A stretch of 64,000 nt of DNA from Rhodopirellula sp. SM50 (GCF_002289565.1 NZ_NTFY01000033.1:62001-126000); one strand, 5' to 3'. Shown: positions 11,401-19,226, counted from the first letter of the stretch. Notes: generated from the letters alone by a model not told the origin. Numbers and translations: made by a program.

Positions 11401-12027
11401 GGTGGGCTGGACCATGTGCTCGCCTCCGGACGTAACGTCAATATCATCGTGCTCGATACCGGTGTCTACTCCAATACCGGCGGGCAGGCGTCCAAGGCGA
11501 CGCCACGCGCCGCGACGGCCAAGTTTGCCGCCGACGGCCGCAACGTGCATCGCAAAGACTTGGGGGCCATGGCCGTCGCTTACGGCAGCGTCTATGTCGC
11601 GCAGATCGCGATGGGGGCCAACCCCGCCCAAACGCTTCGTGCGGTCCAAGAAGCGGAATCCTACGACGGTCCGTCACTGCTGCTCGCCTACAGCCACTGC
11701 ATCGCGCACGGAATCGACATGTCCACCGCGATGACCCATCAACGCGACTTGGTCCGCAGCGGGTTCTGGCCGTTGTATCGCTACGACCCCCGTGATGCCC
11801 ATGCCGGCGAGCACCCCTTCCACCTGGACAGCCGCAAACCGTCCAAGCCGTTCAAGGAGGTTGCGATGCAGGAAGCCCGGTTCGCCATGCTCGCCCGATC
11901 TAAACCGGAACGAGCGCGTGAACTGATGGAGCTTGCTCAGAAAGACATCGACGACACCTGGCACTATTACCAACAATTGGCCGGCGTCGAGCGAGACAAT
12001 CCCGACCTGCAACAAACCGATGTTTAA
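8458..12027 (+). CDS. nifJ: Pyruvate:ferredoxin (flavodoxin) oxidoreductase, single-chain
   Basis: At 1189 residues this is full length for the homodimeric enzyme that makes acetyl-CoA and CO2 from pyruvate and passes electrons to ferredoxin or flavodoxin. The fused domains are in the usual order. An N-terminal pyrimidine-type domain (YPITPATPMGEFAD) comes first, then the gamma domain (GLGSDGTVGANKNTVKI). The two-cluster ferredoxin domain has CIECGLCAMVCP and CTGCGVCVDVCP. The C-terminal thiamine-diphosphate domain has GACGGCGETPY with further cluster cysteines, GDGWAYDIGYGG and DTGVYSNTGGQASK. The start is GTG with a good ribosome site. The gene is followed by a dihydroorotate-dehydrogenase-like gene, a pairing I recall from other bacteria. 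In an aerobic planctomycete it would serve low-oxygen or reductant-linked metabolism (inferred). Confidence 0.96.
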   Translation: MQDKFATLDGNEAVARVAYATNEVIAIYPITPATPMGEFADGWSAAGLPNAWSTIPQVVEMQSEGGAAGALHGSLQAGALTTTFTASQGLLLMLPNMFKIAGELTPSVIHVAARSLATHALSIFGDHSDVMAARTTGYGLLASSSVQEAHDLALVAQAATLRARVPLLHFFDGFRTSHEINKIQLIDPATIEQMIDIDLVLQHRERSLDPDRPVLRGTAQNPDVFFQAREAVNPFYDAMPDILQAEMDRFAELTGRHYKLFDYVGASDAERVLVMMGSGCGAAEEAVNALNHDGEKVGLLKVRAFRPFDVDRFIDALPDSVKQIAVLDRTKEPGAVGEPLYQDVVTAVTQAWWSRSVPIPRVIGGRYGLSSKEFTPAMAMAVVRELAAEAPKQHFTIGIHDDVTMQSLAWDEADYDEPEHVTRAVFYGLGSDGTVGANKNTVKILGENTPLHTQGYFVYDSKKAGAVTVSHLRFSPEPIESTYLIRQANFVACHQFNFLQQRDVLEIAAPGATFLLNCPYDAEAVWDHLPEEIQRQIIDKKLQFYVIDAGTIARENELGGRINTVMQTCFFALSGVLPMDEAMQHMQEAVRNTYGKRGPVVVDRNLAAIAASTASIQKVTVPDKPSSTVHLLPPVPLDSPDFVQRVTGMMIAGKGDLLPVSALPVDGTFPTGTAQYEKRNIADQIPIWDADLCIECGLCAMVCPHAAIRTKRFDEALLDQAPDAFPVRIASGGNGLAALTIQVAPEDCTGCGVCVDVCPAKSKEVVKHKAIDMLPKSEHLERERERFGFFDQLPDPDRTTLNTTKVKDAQLMLPLFEYSGACGGCGETPYLKLLSQLFGDRMVVANATGCSSIYGGNLPTTPWSTDAQGRGPAWSNSLFEDNAEFGLGMRLGLDGKRERARALLTQLSDQVDGALANAILDSKQRGEAEIQAQRDRIEQLKQRLASLGSQPALELVAIADSLVERSVWIVGGDGWAYDIGYGGLDHVLASGRNVNIIVLDTGVYSNTGGQASKATPRAATAKFAADGRNVHRKDLGAMAVAYGSVYVAQIAMGANPAQTLRAVQEAESYDGPSLLLAYSHCIAHGIDMSTAMTHQRDLVRSGFWPLYRYDPRDAHAGEHPFHLDSRKPSKPFKEVAMQEARFAMLARSKPERARELMELAQKDIDDTWHYYQQLAGVERDNPDLQQTDV

Positions 12028-12064
12028 GCACCGACCGACGTAGGTCAGGCTGTGCCTGACGATT

Positions 12065-12213
12065 GATGGCATGCACAGCATGCCCTACACGACGGATGGC
12101 ATGCACAGCATGCCCTACACGACGGATGGCATGCACCGCATGCCCTACACGATTGATGGCATGCACCGCATGCCCTACACGATTGATGGCATGCACAGCA
12201 TGCCCTACACGGC
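12065..12213. repeat. Five tandem 30-bp palindromic repeats
   Basis: Units start at 12065, 12095, 12125, 12155 and 12185. Each holds GGCATGC-ACA(or ACC)-GCATGCC, a 7-bp stem with a 3-base loop, followed by CTACACGA and a variable dinucleotide (CG or TT). The array fills most of the gap between the oxidoreductase and the next gene. It has no spacers and is not a CRISPR. Confidence 0.9.
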
Positions 12214-12264
12214 TTCCTGCCTGTCATTCAACCAAAGACCGACCCGACGCACGGATTCCTTTCC

Positions 12265-13272
12265 ATGACCAACATCGACCTTTCCACCAGCTATCTGGGG
12301 CTTGATCTCAAGAACCCCTTCATCGCCTCGGCCAGCCCGCTCACCGGTAGCGTCGAATCGCTGTTGCATCTGGAGCGGTGTGGCGCCGCGGCGGTTGTGC
12401 TGCCGTCACTGTTCGAAGAGCAAATCGAACACGAACGAGAGCAGTTCGAACAGTTGAATGCCTATCAATCCGATTCGATGGCTGAGTCGTTGAGTTTCTT
12501 TCCTGATTTGGAACGCTACAACACCGGGCCGGAAGAATACTTGCAACTGATCCGTGACGCCAAGGAGAGTCTTTGCATTCCCGTGATCGCCAGTTTGAAC
12601 GGATTCAGCAGCGGCGGTTGGAAATACTACGGCGAATTGATGGAGCAGGCCGGCGCCGATGCACTGGAACTGAACATCTATTTGGTACCCACCGACCCCA
12701 GTGTTTCCGCCTCCGACGTCGAGCGACACTACCGCGAGTTGATTCTGTCGGTCCGCGAACAATTGCGAATCCCGTTGGCCGTCAAAATGGGGCCGTTCTT
12801 TTCTTCACCAGCCGCGTTTGGTCGTGACCTGGTTGAATCCGGTGCCGCGGGATTGGTGCTGTTCAACCGATTCCTGTCACCGGAGATCGATCTGGAGACG
12901 CTTGAATTTGTGCCGGCACTCCAACTCAGCCAACCCGAAGAATTGCGTCTGGCGCTGCGTTGGATCGCGATCCTGAGAGACCGGATCCGAGCGTCGATCG
13001 CGGCCACCGGCGGCGTGCACTCGGGACTCGATACCGCCAAAGCGTTGCTGGTCGGGGCCGACGCCGTGATGATCGCCTCGACCTTACTGAAGCACGGGAT
13101 CGACCACCTACCGGTCATGCGCAACGAGTTGGTTCAGTGGATGGACGAGAACGGTTACTTCTCGGTCGAACAACTCAAGGGCAGCATGAGCTTGGACAAT
13201 TGCTCCAACCCCGAGGGGCTCAAACGCGCCAACTACATGAAAGCACTGACGTCCTACACAACGAAGGTCTAG
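12265..13272 (+). CDS. Dihydroorotate dehydrogenase-like flavoprotein, probably not a true PyrD
   Basis: A 335-residue TIM-barrel protein of the class 1 dihydroorotate dehydrogenase superfamily. The FMN-binding side is recognisable: KNPFIASASPLTGS near the N terminus, PLAVKMGPFF in the middle, then AATGGVHSGLDTAKALLVGA and ADAVMIASTLL. The strand that carries the active-site Cys/Ser in real PyrD (usually ...NxSCPN) reads ALELNIYLVPTDP here, so the catalytic base appears to be missing. Genes of this type often follow pyruvate:ferredoxin oxidoreductase, as here. The actual reaction is unknown. The 3' end overlaps the convergent TerB-like gene by 4 bases. Confidence 0.85.
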   Translation: MTNIDLSTSYLGLDLKNPFIASASPLTGSVESLLHLERCGAAAVVLPSLFEEQIEHEREQFEQLNAYQSDSMAESLSFFPDLERYNTGPEEYLQLIRDAKESLCIPVIASLNGFSSGGWKYYGELMEQAGADALELNIYLVPTDPSVSASDVERHYRELILSVREQLRIPLAVKMGPFFSSPAAFGRDLVESGAAGLVLFNRFLSPEIDLETLEFVPALQLSQPEELRLALRWIAILRDRIRASIAATGGVHSGLDTAKALLVGADAVMIASTLLKHGIDHLPVMRNELVQWMDENGYFSVEQLKGSMSLDNCSNPEGLKRANYMKALTSYTTKV

Positions 13273-13841
13273 TGACACAGGGTGTTCATGAATCCGTCAA
13301 TCACTTGGCGCTCTTTGCCGGACACCTTTCCGAATCCGAACTGGCCGCCGGACGCTTTGGCGATCGCCGTCATCTGTGCGCGGAAAAAACTCGCCAATTT
13401 CACACGAGCGCGTTGACTCAATCGGCCCATCGCATCACGCATGTAGCGTTTCCACGCGTCCACGCTCTCACGAGGCGGAACCTCACGCAACCAATGATCC
13501 AGCATCATGTAGGCTTCGCTCTCGGGCCGGATTCCGAGCTTCGACGCCGCGTCCAGCACCGCTTGTCGTTCACCGGTGTCGACGCGGTGATCGGCCCAAG
13601 CGACCAGAACAAGCGGGATCAACCGCAAGGCGATCAACGTCCGCGTCGTGAACCCCAGTTCCGTCAGTTCGCTCAACAGCGACGCATCCGAAATTCCCGT
13701 TTGACGCGCCAAGTCGTCGCGTGCTCCTTCGCTGCGGGCGTCGGCGTGAAGACGGTCGACAATCGCATCCTCCAGCTCGTTAAAAAACTTTCGCTGTTGA
13801 AGTCCTCTCACCGGAGACTCTCGGGTATGGCCGGATCTCAT
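13269..13841 (-). CDS. TerB-like domain protein
   Basis: A 190-residue soluble protein, almost entirely helical. Residues about 75-105 (LVLVAWADHRVDTGERQAVL) match the acidic DG/D-x-R-x-D segment of TerB-fold proteins, which bind metal ions and appear in tellurite-resistance and stress systems. No other ter genes are nearby, so a tellurite role is not supported. The gene runs against the dehydrogenase-like gene and overlaps its end by 4 bases. Function unknown beyond the fold. Confidence 0.65.
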   Translation of the reverse strand: MRSGHTRESPVRGLQQRKFFNELEDAIVDRLHADARSEGARDDLARQTGISDASLLSELTELGFTTRTLIALRLIPLVLVAWADHRVDTGERQAVLDAASKLGIRPESEAYMMLDHWLREVPPRESVDAWKRYMRDAMGRLSQRARVKLASFFRAQMTAIAKASGGQFGFGKVSGKERQVIDGFMNTLCH

Positions 13842-14066
13842 CGCTTGTTCCCCTGTTGCGGCGTTTCATCTTGCGATGCAAATCACAGCAAACGGAGTGC
13901 CGACGGGGGAACGTGCGGCAGGCGGACTGTCGTAGCGGAGATCCGCCTGTTTAATGCCCGCCAGTGCGATTCCGCACGCCAAGGTGTGCGAACACGGCGC
14001 GTTGGTGTCCAGCCTTCAGGCGATGCCGACTCGCTGCGGGGGCGTCGATTCTTTTACGGCGCGATT

Positions 14067-14159
14067 GGGCAACCATTCAGATTCTCTCCCTCTGGGAGAG
14101 ACGGCGTTTGCGCAGCAAGCAAACGCCAGAGAGGGCCGGCGCTGCAAAAGTCTTGGCGT
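14067..14159. repeat. Dispersed 92-bp hairpin element, copy 2 (inverted)
   Basis: Reverse complement of 8110-8202 with only a few differences. It carries the same two hairpins. Both this copy and a later segment near 14700 are accompanied by TTGGTGTCCAGCCTTCAGGC, which occurs at about 14003 and 14709. Confidence 0.85.
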
Positions 14160-14298
14160 CTTGCCTACTGGTCCGTCGAGCGATCCATGTCATGCGCCGC
14201 TGATCCGTCTGATTGGATCGCGGACTCAAGCCGGTGGGTTGCGGTGCGACGCTGGAAGCGCCAGCCCGAAGACACCCCCAGTGCTCCACTTAAATGAA

Positions 14299-14371
14299 CC
14301 CACGGATGGCAGAGCGTACCCACGGATGAAAAGCAGCCAGGGATCCTTGGGGACGCCTTGCCATCCGTGGG
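14299..14371. repeat. 13-bp inverted repeat hairpin
   Basis: CCCACGGATGGCA (14299-14311) pairs exactly with TGCCATCCGTGGG (14359-14371). An extra half copy, CCCACGGATG, lies between them. Confidence 0.75.
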
Positions 14372-14544
14372 TGTTCTCCGTTGCGGTGATACCGGAGATT
14401 GTTTGTTTGATCAGATCGATTAAAGGAAGCCGTTTGCAGACGGTGCACGCCCCCCGCATGACATCTACCGATAGACGCTCCGCTAAGATGAAATACGCCA
14501 CTTATACAATTGACGTCCCGAGCAGCGACACGAGGCGGCTAAAG

Positions 14545-14683
14545 CCCAATACCGCTAAGTTAAGCGTCGGTTCTTCAGATGAGGGCCCGTAGGCTCGCGC
14601 CAAACGGCTGATATTCGTTTGATATCAGCCGGTTCGCGCCAGCGTCCGGGCCCCCTCATTCATGTTAACTTAGCGGTATTGGG
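14545..14683. repeat. Long inverted repeat with inner hairpin (139 bp)
   Basis: The outer arms are 14545-14563 and 14665-14683 (CCCAATACCGCTAAGTTAA and its exact complement). At the centre, GGCTGATAT pairs with ATATCAGCC, and GC-rich flanks containing GGGCCC pair partly. Apart from the repeats listed here, the gap 13842-14817 contains no gene that I can support. Confidence 0.8.
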
Positions 14684-14817
14684 TTAAAGCCTGCACACCA
14701 GCGCCGTTGGTGTCCAGCCTTCAGGCGACCGCTTTTCGAGTACGATGGCCCGTCCGGGCCATCGTCCGGAGGACTTTCCCCGACGATCTAGAAAGGACGT
14801 CGTACGACGATCCGCCC

Positions 14818-16092
14818 TCAGTCGGCCAAGTCACTCAAGCCACTCGCATGGATCCAATCACTGAGTTGATCAAGCGGTCGGCTCGCCGCTTGCTTCGGCG
14901 GATCCAGGCTCAAGGGCGAACCGTCAGGGCCGAGGCCCGCTTCATCAACGGGTGCTTCTTCGTCCGGAGCATCTTCATCCGGAGCTTCTTCACTGGTGGC
15001 GTCCTCACCGAGCGACCCAGTCTTGTCGGCGAGCAACTCGCGAATCAGTTTCGCGGTCAGGCTGAGGCGAATTTCTACCGCTTCGCATCCGCACACCGCG
15101 GCCAGTTCGCCGGCGTGACGGATCCGCTGCCACGCCGATTGGATGTCGCCGCGGGCCAGACGAATCCGCGCCGAGCGGATGATTCGGTCGACCGCCAAAT
15201 CCAGCCGTTCGGCTGAGCGATAGGAATCCGCCGCGGCATCGAGCACATTCGGGATCTCGCGGTAGTGACCGATGCAGCGCAACAGTTGGACTTCGCGGTC
15301 TCGGTGCGCCCCGGCCTGCAAAAAATTGGCTTCCAAATCATGCACCAGTGCCGCGACGTCATGCCGATCGGCGTGCAACGACAGGTCACACGATTCGATC
15401 GACAGATCGCAGGCCCGTGCCAAATGCGATTTCGCCCCGCCCAAATCCAATTGTTTGGCTGCCAGACGAGCGCGGGCCAATTCGATGCGTGCTTCATAGC
15501 CGCTGCGGCAGCGATCTTCTTGCTGTCGTTCGTTCAGTTTGTCGCCGACGACGGGAAGCCGCACCACGCAACAGTCGCGGCAGGGGGCATCGGCGCAATC
15601 GCCCGCCGGCCCACACAGACAACACGTGTCGACGATGTCACAGGGAGGGCAAGTCATCGCGGCGTAGTTGACGAACCGATCGGCATCATGGAAGCGGGAT
15701 TGCGTGATCGCGATTTCCGCCGACAGCAACCAGGTGTTGCCGGTCGATGCTCCGGCGCGGCAGAGTTCCACACGTGCGTCGACCAGCCAGTCCGACGCTT
15801 CCAGGTACTCGGCCTGACTGGTCAAACAGGCGGCCAGGTTGTACGCCACGGTGCCTGATTCGTAGGGATCATCGATCGCCCAGGCCCGCATCAATGCTTG
15901 GCGATACTTCTTTTCCGCCTCGTCCAGGTCGCCTTCGTTGTATGCCTCCCGGCCGTCGTCGACGTAGCGATGCAGTTTGGAGTCCTTGCCGACGATGTCT
16001 TGGGGACCGCCGGCGCAACCCGCCGTGATCACTGCCATCGACAGCCACGCCAGGGGGAACCAAATTCTGGGAACCATCGCCAGAACGCTCAT
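14818..16092 (-). CDS. Lipoprotein with TPR-like helices and a Cys-rich insert, end of Mla operon
   Basis: The start at 16092 is chosen because its ATG overlaps the TGA of the MCE gene (TGATG), suggesting coupled translation. The product then begins MSVLAMVPRIW, continues with a hydrophobic stretch, and reaches VITAGC, a lipobox-like signal. The longer frame to 16176 would add 28 charged residues before the signal. Residues 25-110 and 200-340 are helical repeats of TPR type (REAYNEGDLDEAEKKYRQAL). Between them is a cysteine cluster (CPPCDIVDTCCLCGPAGDC, then APCRDCC) of unknown purpose. The C-terminal tail is rich in Glu, Asp, Ala and Pro. Gene order suggests an envelope-anchored accessory part of the lipid transporter; this is inferred. 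Confidence 0.75.
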   Translation of the reverse strand: MSVLAMVPRIWFPLAWLSMAVITAGCAGGPQDIVGKDSKLHRYVDDGREAYNEGDLDEAEKKYRQALMRAWAIDDPYESGTVAYNLAACLTSQAEYLEASDWLVDARVELCRAGASTGNTWLLSAEIAITQSRFHDADRFVNYAAMTCPPCDIVDTCCLCGPAGDCADAPCRDCCVVRLPVVGDKLNERQQEDRCRSGYEARIELARARLAAKQLDLGGAKSHLARACDLSIESCDLSLHADRHDVAALVHDLEANFLQAGAHRDREVQLLRCIGHYREIPNVLDAAADSYRSAERLDLAVDRIIRSARIRLARGDIQSAWQRIRHAGELAAVCGCEAVEIRLSLTAKLIRELLADKTGSLGEDATSEEAPDEDAPDEEAPVDEAGLGPDGSPLSLDPPKQAASRPLDQLSDWIHASGLSDLAD

Positions 16093-17177
16093 CAGCGAAC
16101 GCCTCCGCCGCGAACCGAGGACGGAGACAGCTGTTTGGTCGGCGCTTTGTTTTCGCGATAACGTCTCAGCAGCCAATGGTCTTGGATGTCGCCGACCAAA
16201 TCCTGTGTGTCCTCGACGGTGTCGTTGACACGCTGGGTGGTTCCGGGCAACGCTTCGGCTTCGCTGCGGACGATTCTCACGACGTCACGCGTTTCGGTGG
16301 TCAACCGCTGAATCAGCAGTGCCGTCTCGCGTAGCGTCTCCAGTGTGGTCGCAATGTCATCGTTGGTTTGGTCGCTTTTGGCATCGATGTTGGCCGCCAG
16401 CTTTTGAACGCTCTCGGCGGCGTCTGTTGCGGCGGTCGCAGAGTCCCGGATGCGTTGGATGGTTTGGCGGATGTCACCGTCGACCAATTGGTCCACCCGC
16501 CGCGCCAGCCGGGTCAATTCGGCTTCAAGATTCTCAGTCGTCTCGCGGAGTTGGGCGAACGTCTCGACGGCTTCCGGACGAATGGCGTCGCTGGTCAGCT
16601 TGAGTGATTCGAACGTTTCCTCGCTGCTTCCAAAAGCCGGATCGATGTTTTCGGTCAGCGACTGTTGCAATTTCTTGGCGGCGCTGTCGACCGAGTTGCC
16701 GGCCGCCTCGATGTTGCTGGCCATCCGATCAACCTGATCGTCCTGTTTCTGGATCCGCGCGATCGTTTGACCGGGCAACAGTCGCTGGGGCGGATCCGTT
16801 TGGCCTTCGGGGCGATTGCGTCGGATGCGAACCACGGCCGGGCCGACGCCATACTTGCGGTCCAGCGTCACCTCGCTATCGGTCGTGATCAGATCACTGT
16901 ATTTAGCATTGATCGCCAACGTCACGCGAACCAAATCATCATCGACGATGTATTCCAACGCGTCGACCTGGCCGACCGTTTCACCCAAAATGATCACTTC
17001 GGTGCCGTTCCGCAGTTGGGCGGCCATGTTTTCAGGGACGTGGATAAAGAACAGGTCCTTCTTGACCGCCAGATCGCTGGTGAAGCGGACCGAGATCACG
17101 ATCGACAGCAGAAAGACGACGATCAAGAACACGCCGACGATTTGATTGACGTACCTGAGGCGAAACGGTTCGTTCAT
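16092..17177 (-). CDS. MlaD/MCE-domain lipid transporter subunit
   Basis: A 361-residue protein with one N-terminal membrane anchor (VGVFLIVVFLLSIVISVRF, about residues 13-31). An MCE domain follows at about residues 38-120 (LRNGTEVIILGETVGQVDAL, RKYGVGPAVVRIRR). The remaining C-terminal half is a long helical, Asp/Glu/Thr-rich region typical of MCE proteins that form tubes or barrels across the periplasm. MCE proteins bind lipids and work with an MlaE permease and an MlaF ATPase. Its ATG overlaps the end of the upstream ATPase-like gene by 4 bases, and its stop overlaps the lipoprotein start. Confidence 0.9.
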   Translation of the reverse strand: MNEPFRLRYVNQIVGVFLIVVFLLSIVISVRFTSDLAVKKDLFFIHVPENMAAQLRNGTEVIILGETVGQVDALEYIVDDDLVRVTLAINAKYSDLITTDSEVTLDRKYGVGPAVVRIRRNRPEGQTDPPQRLLPGQTIARIQKQDDQVDRMASNIEAAGNSVDSAAKKLQQSLTENIDPAFGSSEETFESLKLTSDAIRPEAVETFAQLRETTENLEAELTRLARRVDQLVDGDIRQTIQRIRDSATAATDAAESVQKLAANIDAKSDQTNDDIATTLETLRETALLIQRLTTETRDVVRIVRSEAEALPGTTQRVNDTVEDTQDLVGDIQDHWLLRRYRENKAPTKQLSPSSVRGGGVR

Positions 17178-17935
17178 GGCCGACGTCTCCCGTTGGTGTT
17201 CATCGTCCCGTTGATGATCCGCCAGCTGATCACCGGACTGCGGAAATCCAGTCGGTATTCATCTCGGTCCCCGGCGAAGAACAAGACCGCGGTTCCCGAG
17301 GCGCGCAGATCATCGATCGCGGCGACAAAGTTGTCGTACAAGGATTCCAGCATGAATCGAAGTGGGCGCTCCAAGATCAACAGTCGGGGGCGGTTGGCCA
17401 TCGCGCGAATCAACTGACACAACGCCAGCACCGAGGGCTCGACCACCGAGGGGCGTTTTTTCAAGGCCCATTTCACCTTGGCGAGCTGATGGCCCGACAG
17501 CCTTTGAATCCAGTGTTCCACTTTTTCTTCCGCGTCGGTTTCTGTGACCCCGTGGTGCCGCATCGCCAAGTGGATGTTGTCACGCAGCGTCAGACTTTGG
17601 ATCCACGCCGAACCCGCAAACACGCGTCCGATTTCGCTTCGCATTTGAAAGTGTCGCGCGTAGTCGATCCCCAACCAATCTTGCCGGCTGTACAACACCT
17701 CGCCTGCGTCCGGTGGATTCAAGCCTAGCATCATCGAAACCAGGTCGCGGGGATTGTGCTGCCGTTCCAATTCCACTTCGACCAACTCGCCCGTCCGAAT
17801 TGTTGCCGTGAATTGGTTCATGCGAATCGACGTCTCACCGGTTCCCTTGAAACTTACCTGATGGAATTCCAGGATCGGCGCTGCCAGCTCCCATTGCGGA
17901 GGCGGGGATTCGGTCGTGGGGGCGTTGCCGGTCAA
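17174..17935 (-). CDS. MlaF-position ABC ATPase-like protein lacking Walker A
   Basis: A 253-residue protein that keeps the ABC-ATPase outline (ILEFHQVSFKGTGE at the start, MMLGLNPPDAGEVLY, SLTLRDNIHLAMRHHG, ANRPRLLILERP). The nucleotide-binding motifs are altered. Where GxxGxGKS should stand there is ELERQHNPRDLVS, the LSGGQ signature is absent before ALCQLIRAMANRP, and the Walker B end is LILERP, not LLLDEP. It is therefore unlikely to hydrolyse ATP in the usual way. It lies in an operon between the MlaE-like permease (4 bases upstream) and the MCE gene (4-base overlap), the normal place for the ATPase. Either another ATPase serves the complex, or this subunit has a structural role. Confidence 0.8.
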   Translation of the reverse strand: MTGNAPTTESPPPQWELAAPILEFHQVSFKGTGETSIRMNQFTATIRTGELVEVELERQHNPRDLVSMMLGLNPPDAGEVLYSRQDWLGIDYARHFQMRSEIGRVFAGSAWIQSLTLRDNIHLAMRHHGVTETDAEEKVEHWIQRLSGHQLAKVKWALKKRPSVVEPSVLALCQLIRAMANRPRLLILERPLRFMLESLYDNFVAAIDDLRASGTAVLFFAGDRDEYRLDFRSPVISWRIINGTMNTNGRRRP

Positions 17936-17939
17936 GAGA

Positions 17940-18917
17940 CTATCCGAATTGAAAGACGAGGATCTTATTGTAGAACAGGATCGACAGAATCGCGGAAACC
18001 GCGAAGACGGCCGTCAGCGCTCGGATTCCCGCGCGGCTGGCGATCCGAGGGACATCCGTCATCGATCCCCGTGCGTTGACGCCTTCCAAACAGCAAATCG
18101 CTCCGGCAAACCCTCCGGCGACCATGGTTTTGGAAAGGAAAAACGTGAGGTCACTGAGCTCAAAGTTGCCGGCGATCTCGCCATAAAACTCGTTCCAGCT
18201 GGTGTGAATCGCATCCATCATGTACCCCACCGCATAGCCCGTCACGACCATCGTCACCGCCGTGATGATCGCCAGGCAAAAAACACTGATCATCACCGCC
18301 AAGACTCGCGGCATCACCAGGAACGTCATCGGGTCGATTCCCAACGAGTCGATGACTTCGACCTCGCCGTTGGCCCGCATCGTCGCCAGTTCCGTGCTGA
18401 TCGCGATGCCGCTGCGGCCGATCACCACCAAACACGCCAGCATCGGTGCGATCTCGCGAACAATCGAACGCCACAAGATCGGTGCGACGACGTCGGTGGA
18501 GACGCCTGCGGCATCGATCCACATCGCTGCTTGGACGATCAACAACACACCCACCGCGCCCCCAAATCGAAGCGCCGCGGGGATCGCGTCGACCGCCGTG
18601 AATAACACCTGCTTTGAAAACACATTGCGGACCGCGTACGTCCACGATCGGGGATGACTTGCCAGCGCCAACGACGCCCACAAAACCGATGCGATTGCCG
18701 ACAGGCGACCGAAGCGGTCGAAAAACAGTTCCCCCACGCTGCCCGTCCAATGCCAAGCCCAACCGGTGGCGCGAGCCACGGCCAAGCGAACGAGATGCAA
18801 CGTCTGGACGGAGGAGCGAAACACGGTGAATGACGCGGAGACCCTGTATCGGAAAAAATCGGATTCATTCTCACAATCGGCCGAACCACACCTCCACTCC
18901 CCTGCGAACCGTTTCAA
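17940..18917 (-). CDS. MlaE-family permease
   Basis: A 325-residue integral membrane protein of the MlaE/DUF140 family, first gene of a four-gene operon. The conserved family core is visible: WRSIVREIAPMLACLVVIGR, then SGIAISTELATMRANGEVEV with the family Glu, then DSLGIDPMTFLVMPRVLAVM. About five hydrophobic segments follow to the C terminus (TAVFAVSAILSILFYNKILV). The first 35 residues (with several Cys and charged residues) may not be translated; a GTG start near residue 27 is possible. Known relatives move phospholipids between the inner and outer membrane. The gap upstream carries repeats at 18980-19043. Confidence 0.88.
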   Translation of the reverse strand: MKRFAGEWRCGSADCENESDFFRYRVSASFTVFRSSVQTLHLVRLAVARATGWAWHWTGSVGELFFDRFGRLSAIASVLWASLALASHPRSWTYAVRNVFSKQVLFTAVDAIPAALRFGGAVGVLLIVQAAMWIDAAGVSTDVVAPILWRSIVREIAPMLACLVVIGRSGIAISTELATMRANGEVEVIDSLGIDPMTFLVMPRVLAVMISVFCLAIITAVTMVVTGYAVGYMMDAIHTSWNEFYGEIAGNFELSDLTFFLSKTMVAGGFAGAICCLEGVNARGSMTDVPRIASRAGIRALTAVFAVSAILSILFYNKILVFQFG

Positions 18918-18979
18918 CGGTTGTCATCCCACCCCCTCCCCGCCTTCCAACCGGCGTATCCGTTACAGTTTTACAGTCA

Positions 18980-19043
18980 CCCTCCCTGGCAGGGAGGGGC
19001 ATACGCACCAAGTTAAGAAGTCACCCTCCCGTGTGCGGGAGGG
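18980..19043. repeat. Two CCCTCCC/GGGAGGG hairpins
   Basis: CCCTCCCT pairs with AGGGAGGG at 18980-18998, and CCCTCCCG with CGGGAGGG at 19024-19043. A related GAGGGGAGGG follows. The gap 18918-19226 has no other support for a gene. Confidence 0.7.
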
Positions 19044-19226
19044 TCGAGCGCAGCGAGGGGAGGGCCGGTTTGCCTCATCGATTGATCCTCAGCCCCAAAG
19101 CGACCTCCCCGGCCGCTCGTAAACCTTCGATTTCGTGTAAGCTCCTTTCCTTTCAACACCTTGCACGCGGCCAAGCGATTGCAATCTGCAATCAACAGAT
19201 CGGTGCTCGACGGCGGAACCCTCCCC

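Noticed and set aside
12065-12213. CRISPR array
   Set aside because: The units abut with no unique spacers, the unit is itself nearly constant, and no cas gene is present.
12960-14297. Long plus-strand frame of 445 codons
   Set aside because: It is antisense to the TerB-like gene and runs out of frame through the dehydrogenase-like gene and repeats; Arg/His-rich composition marks it as a shadow.
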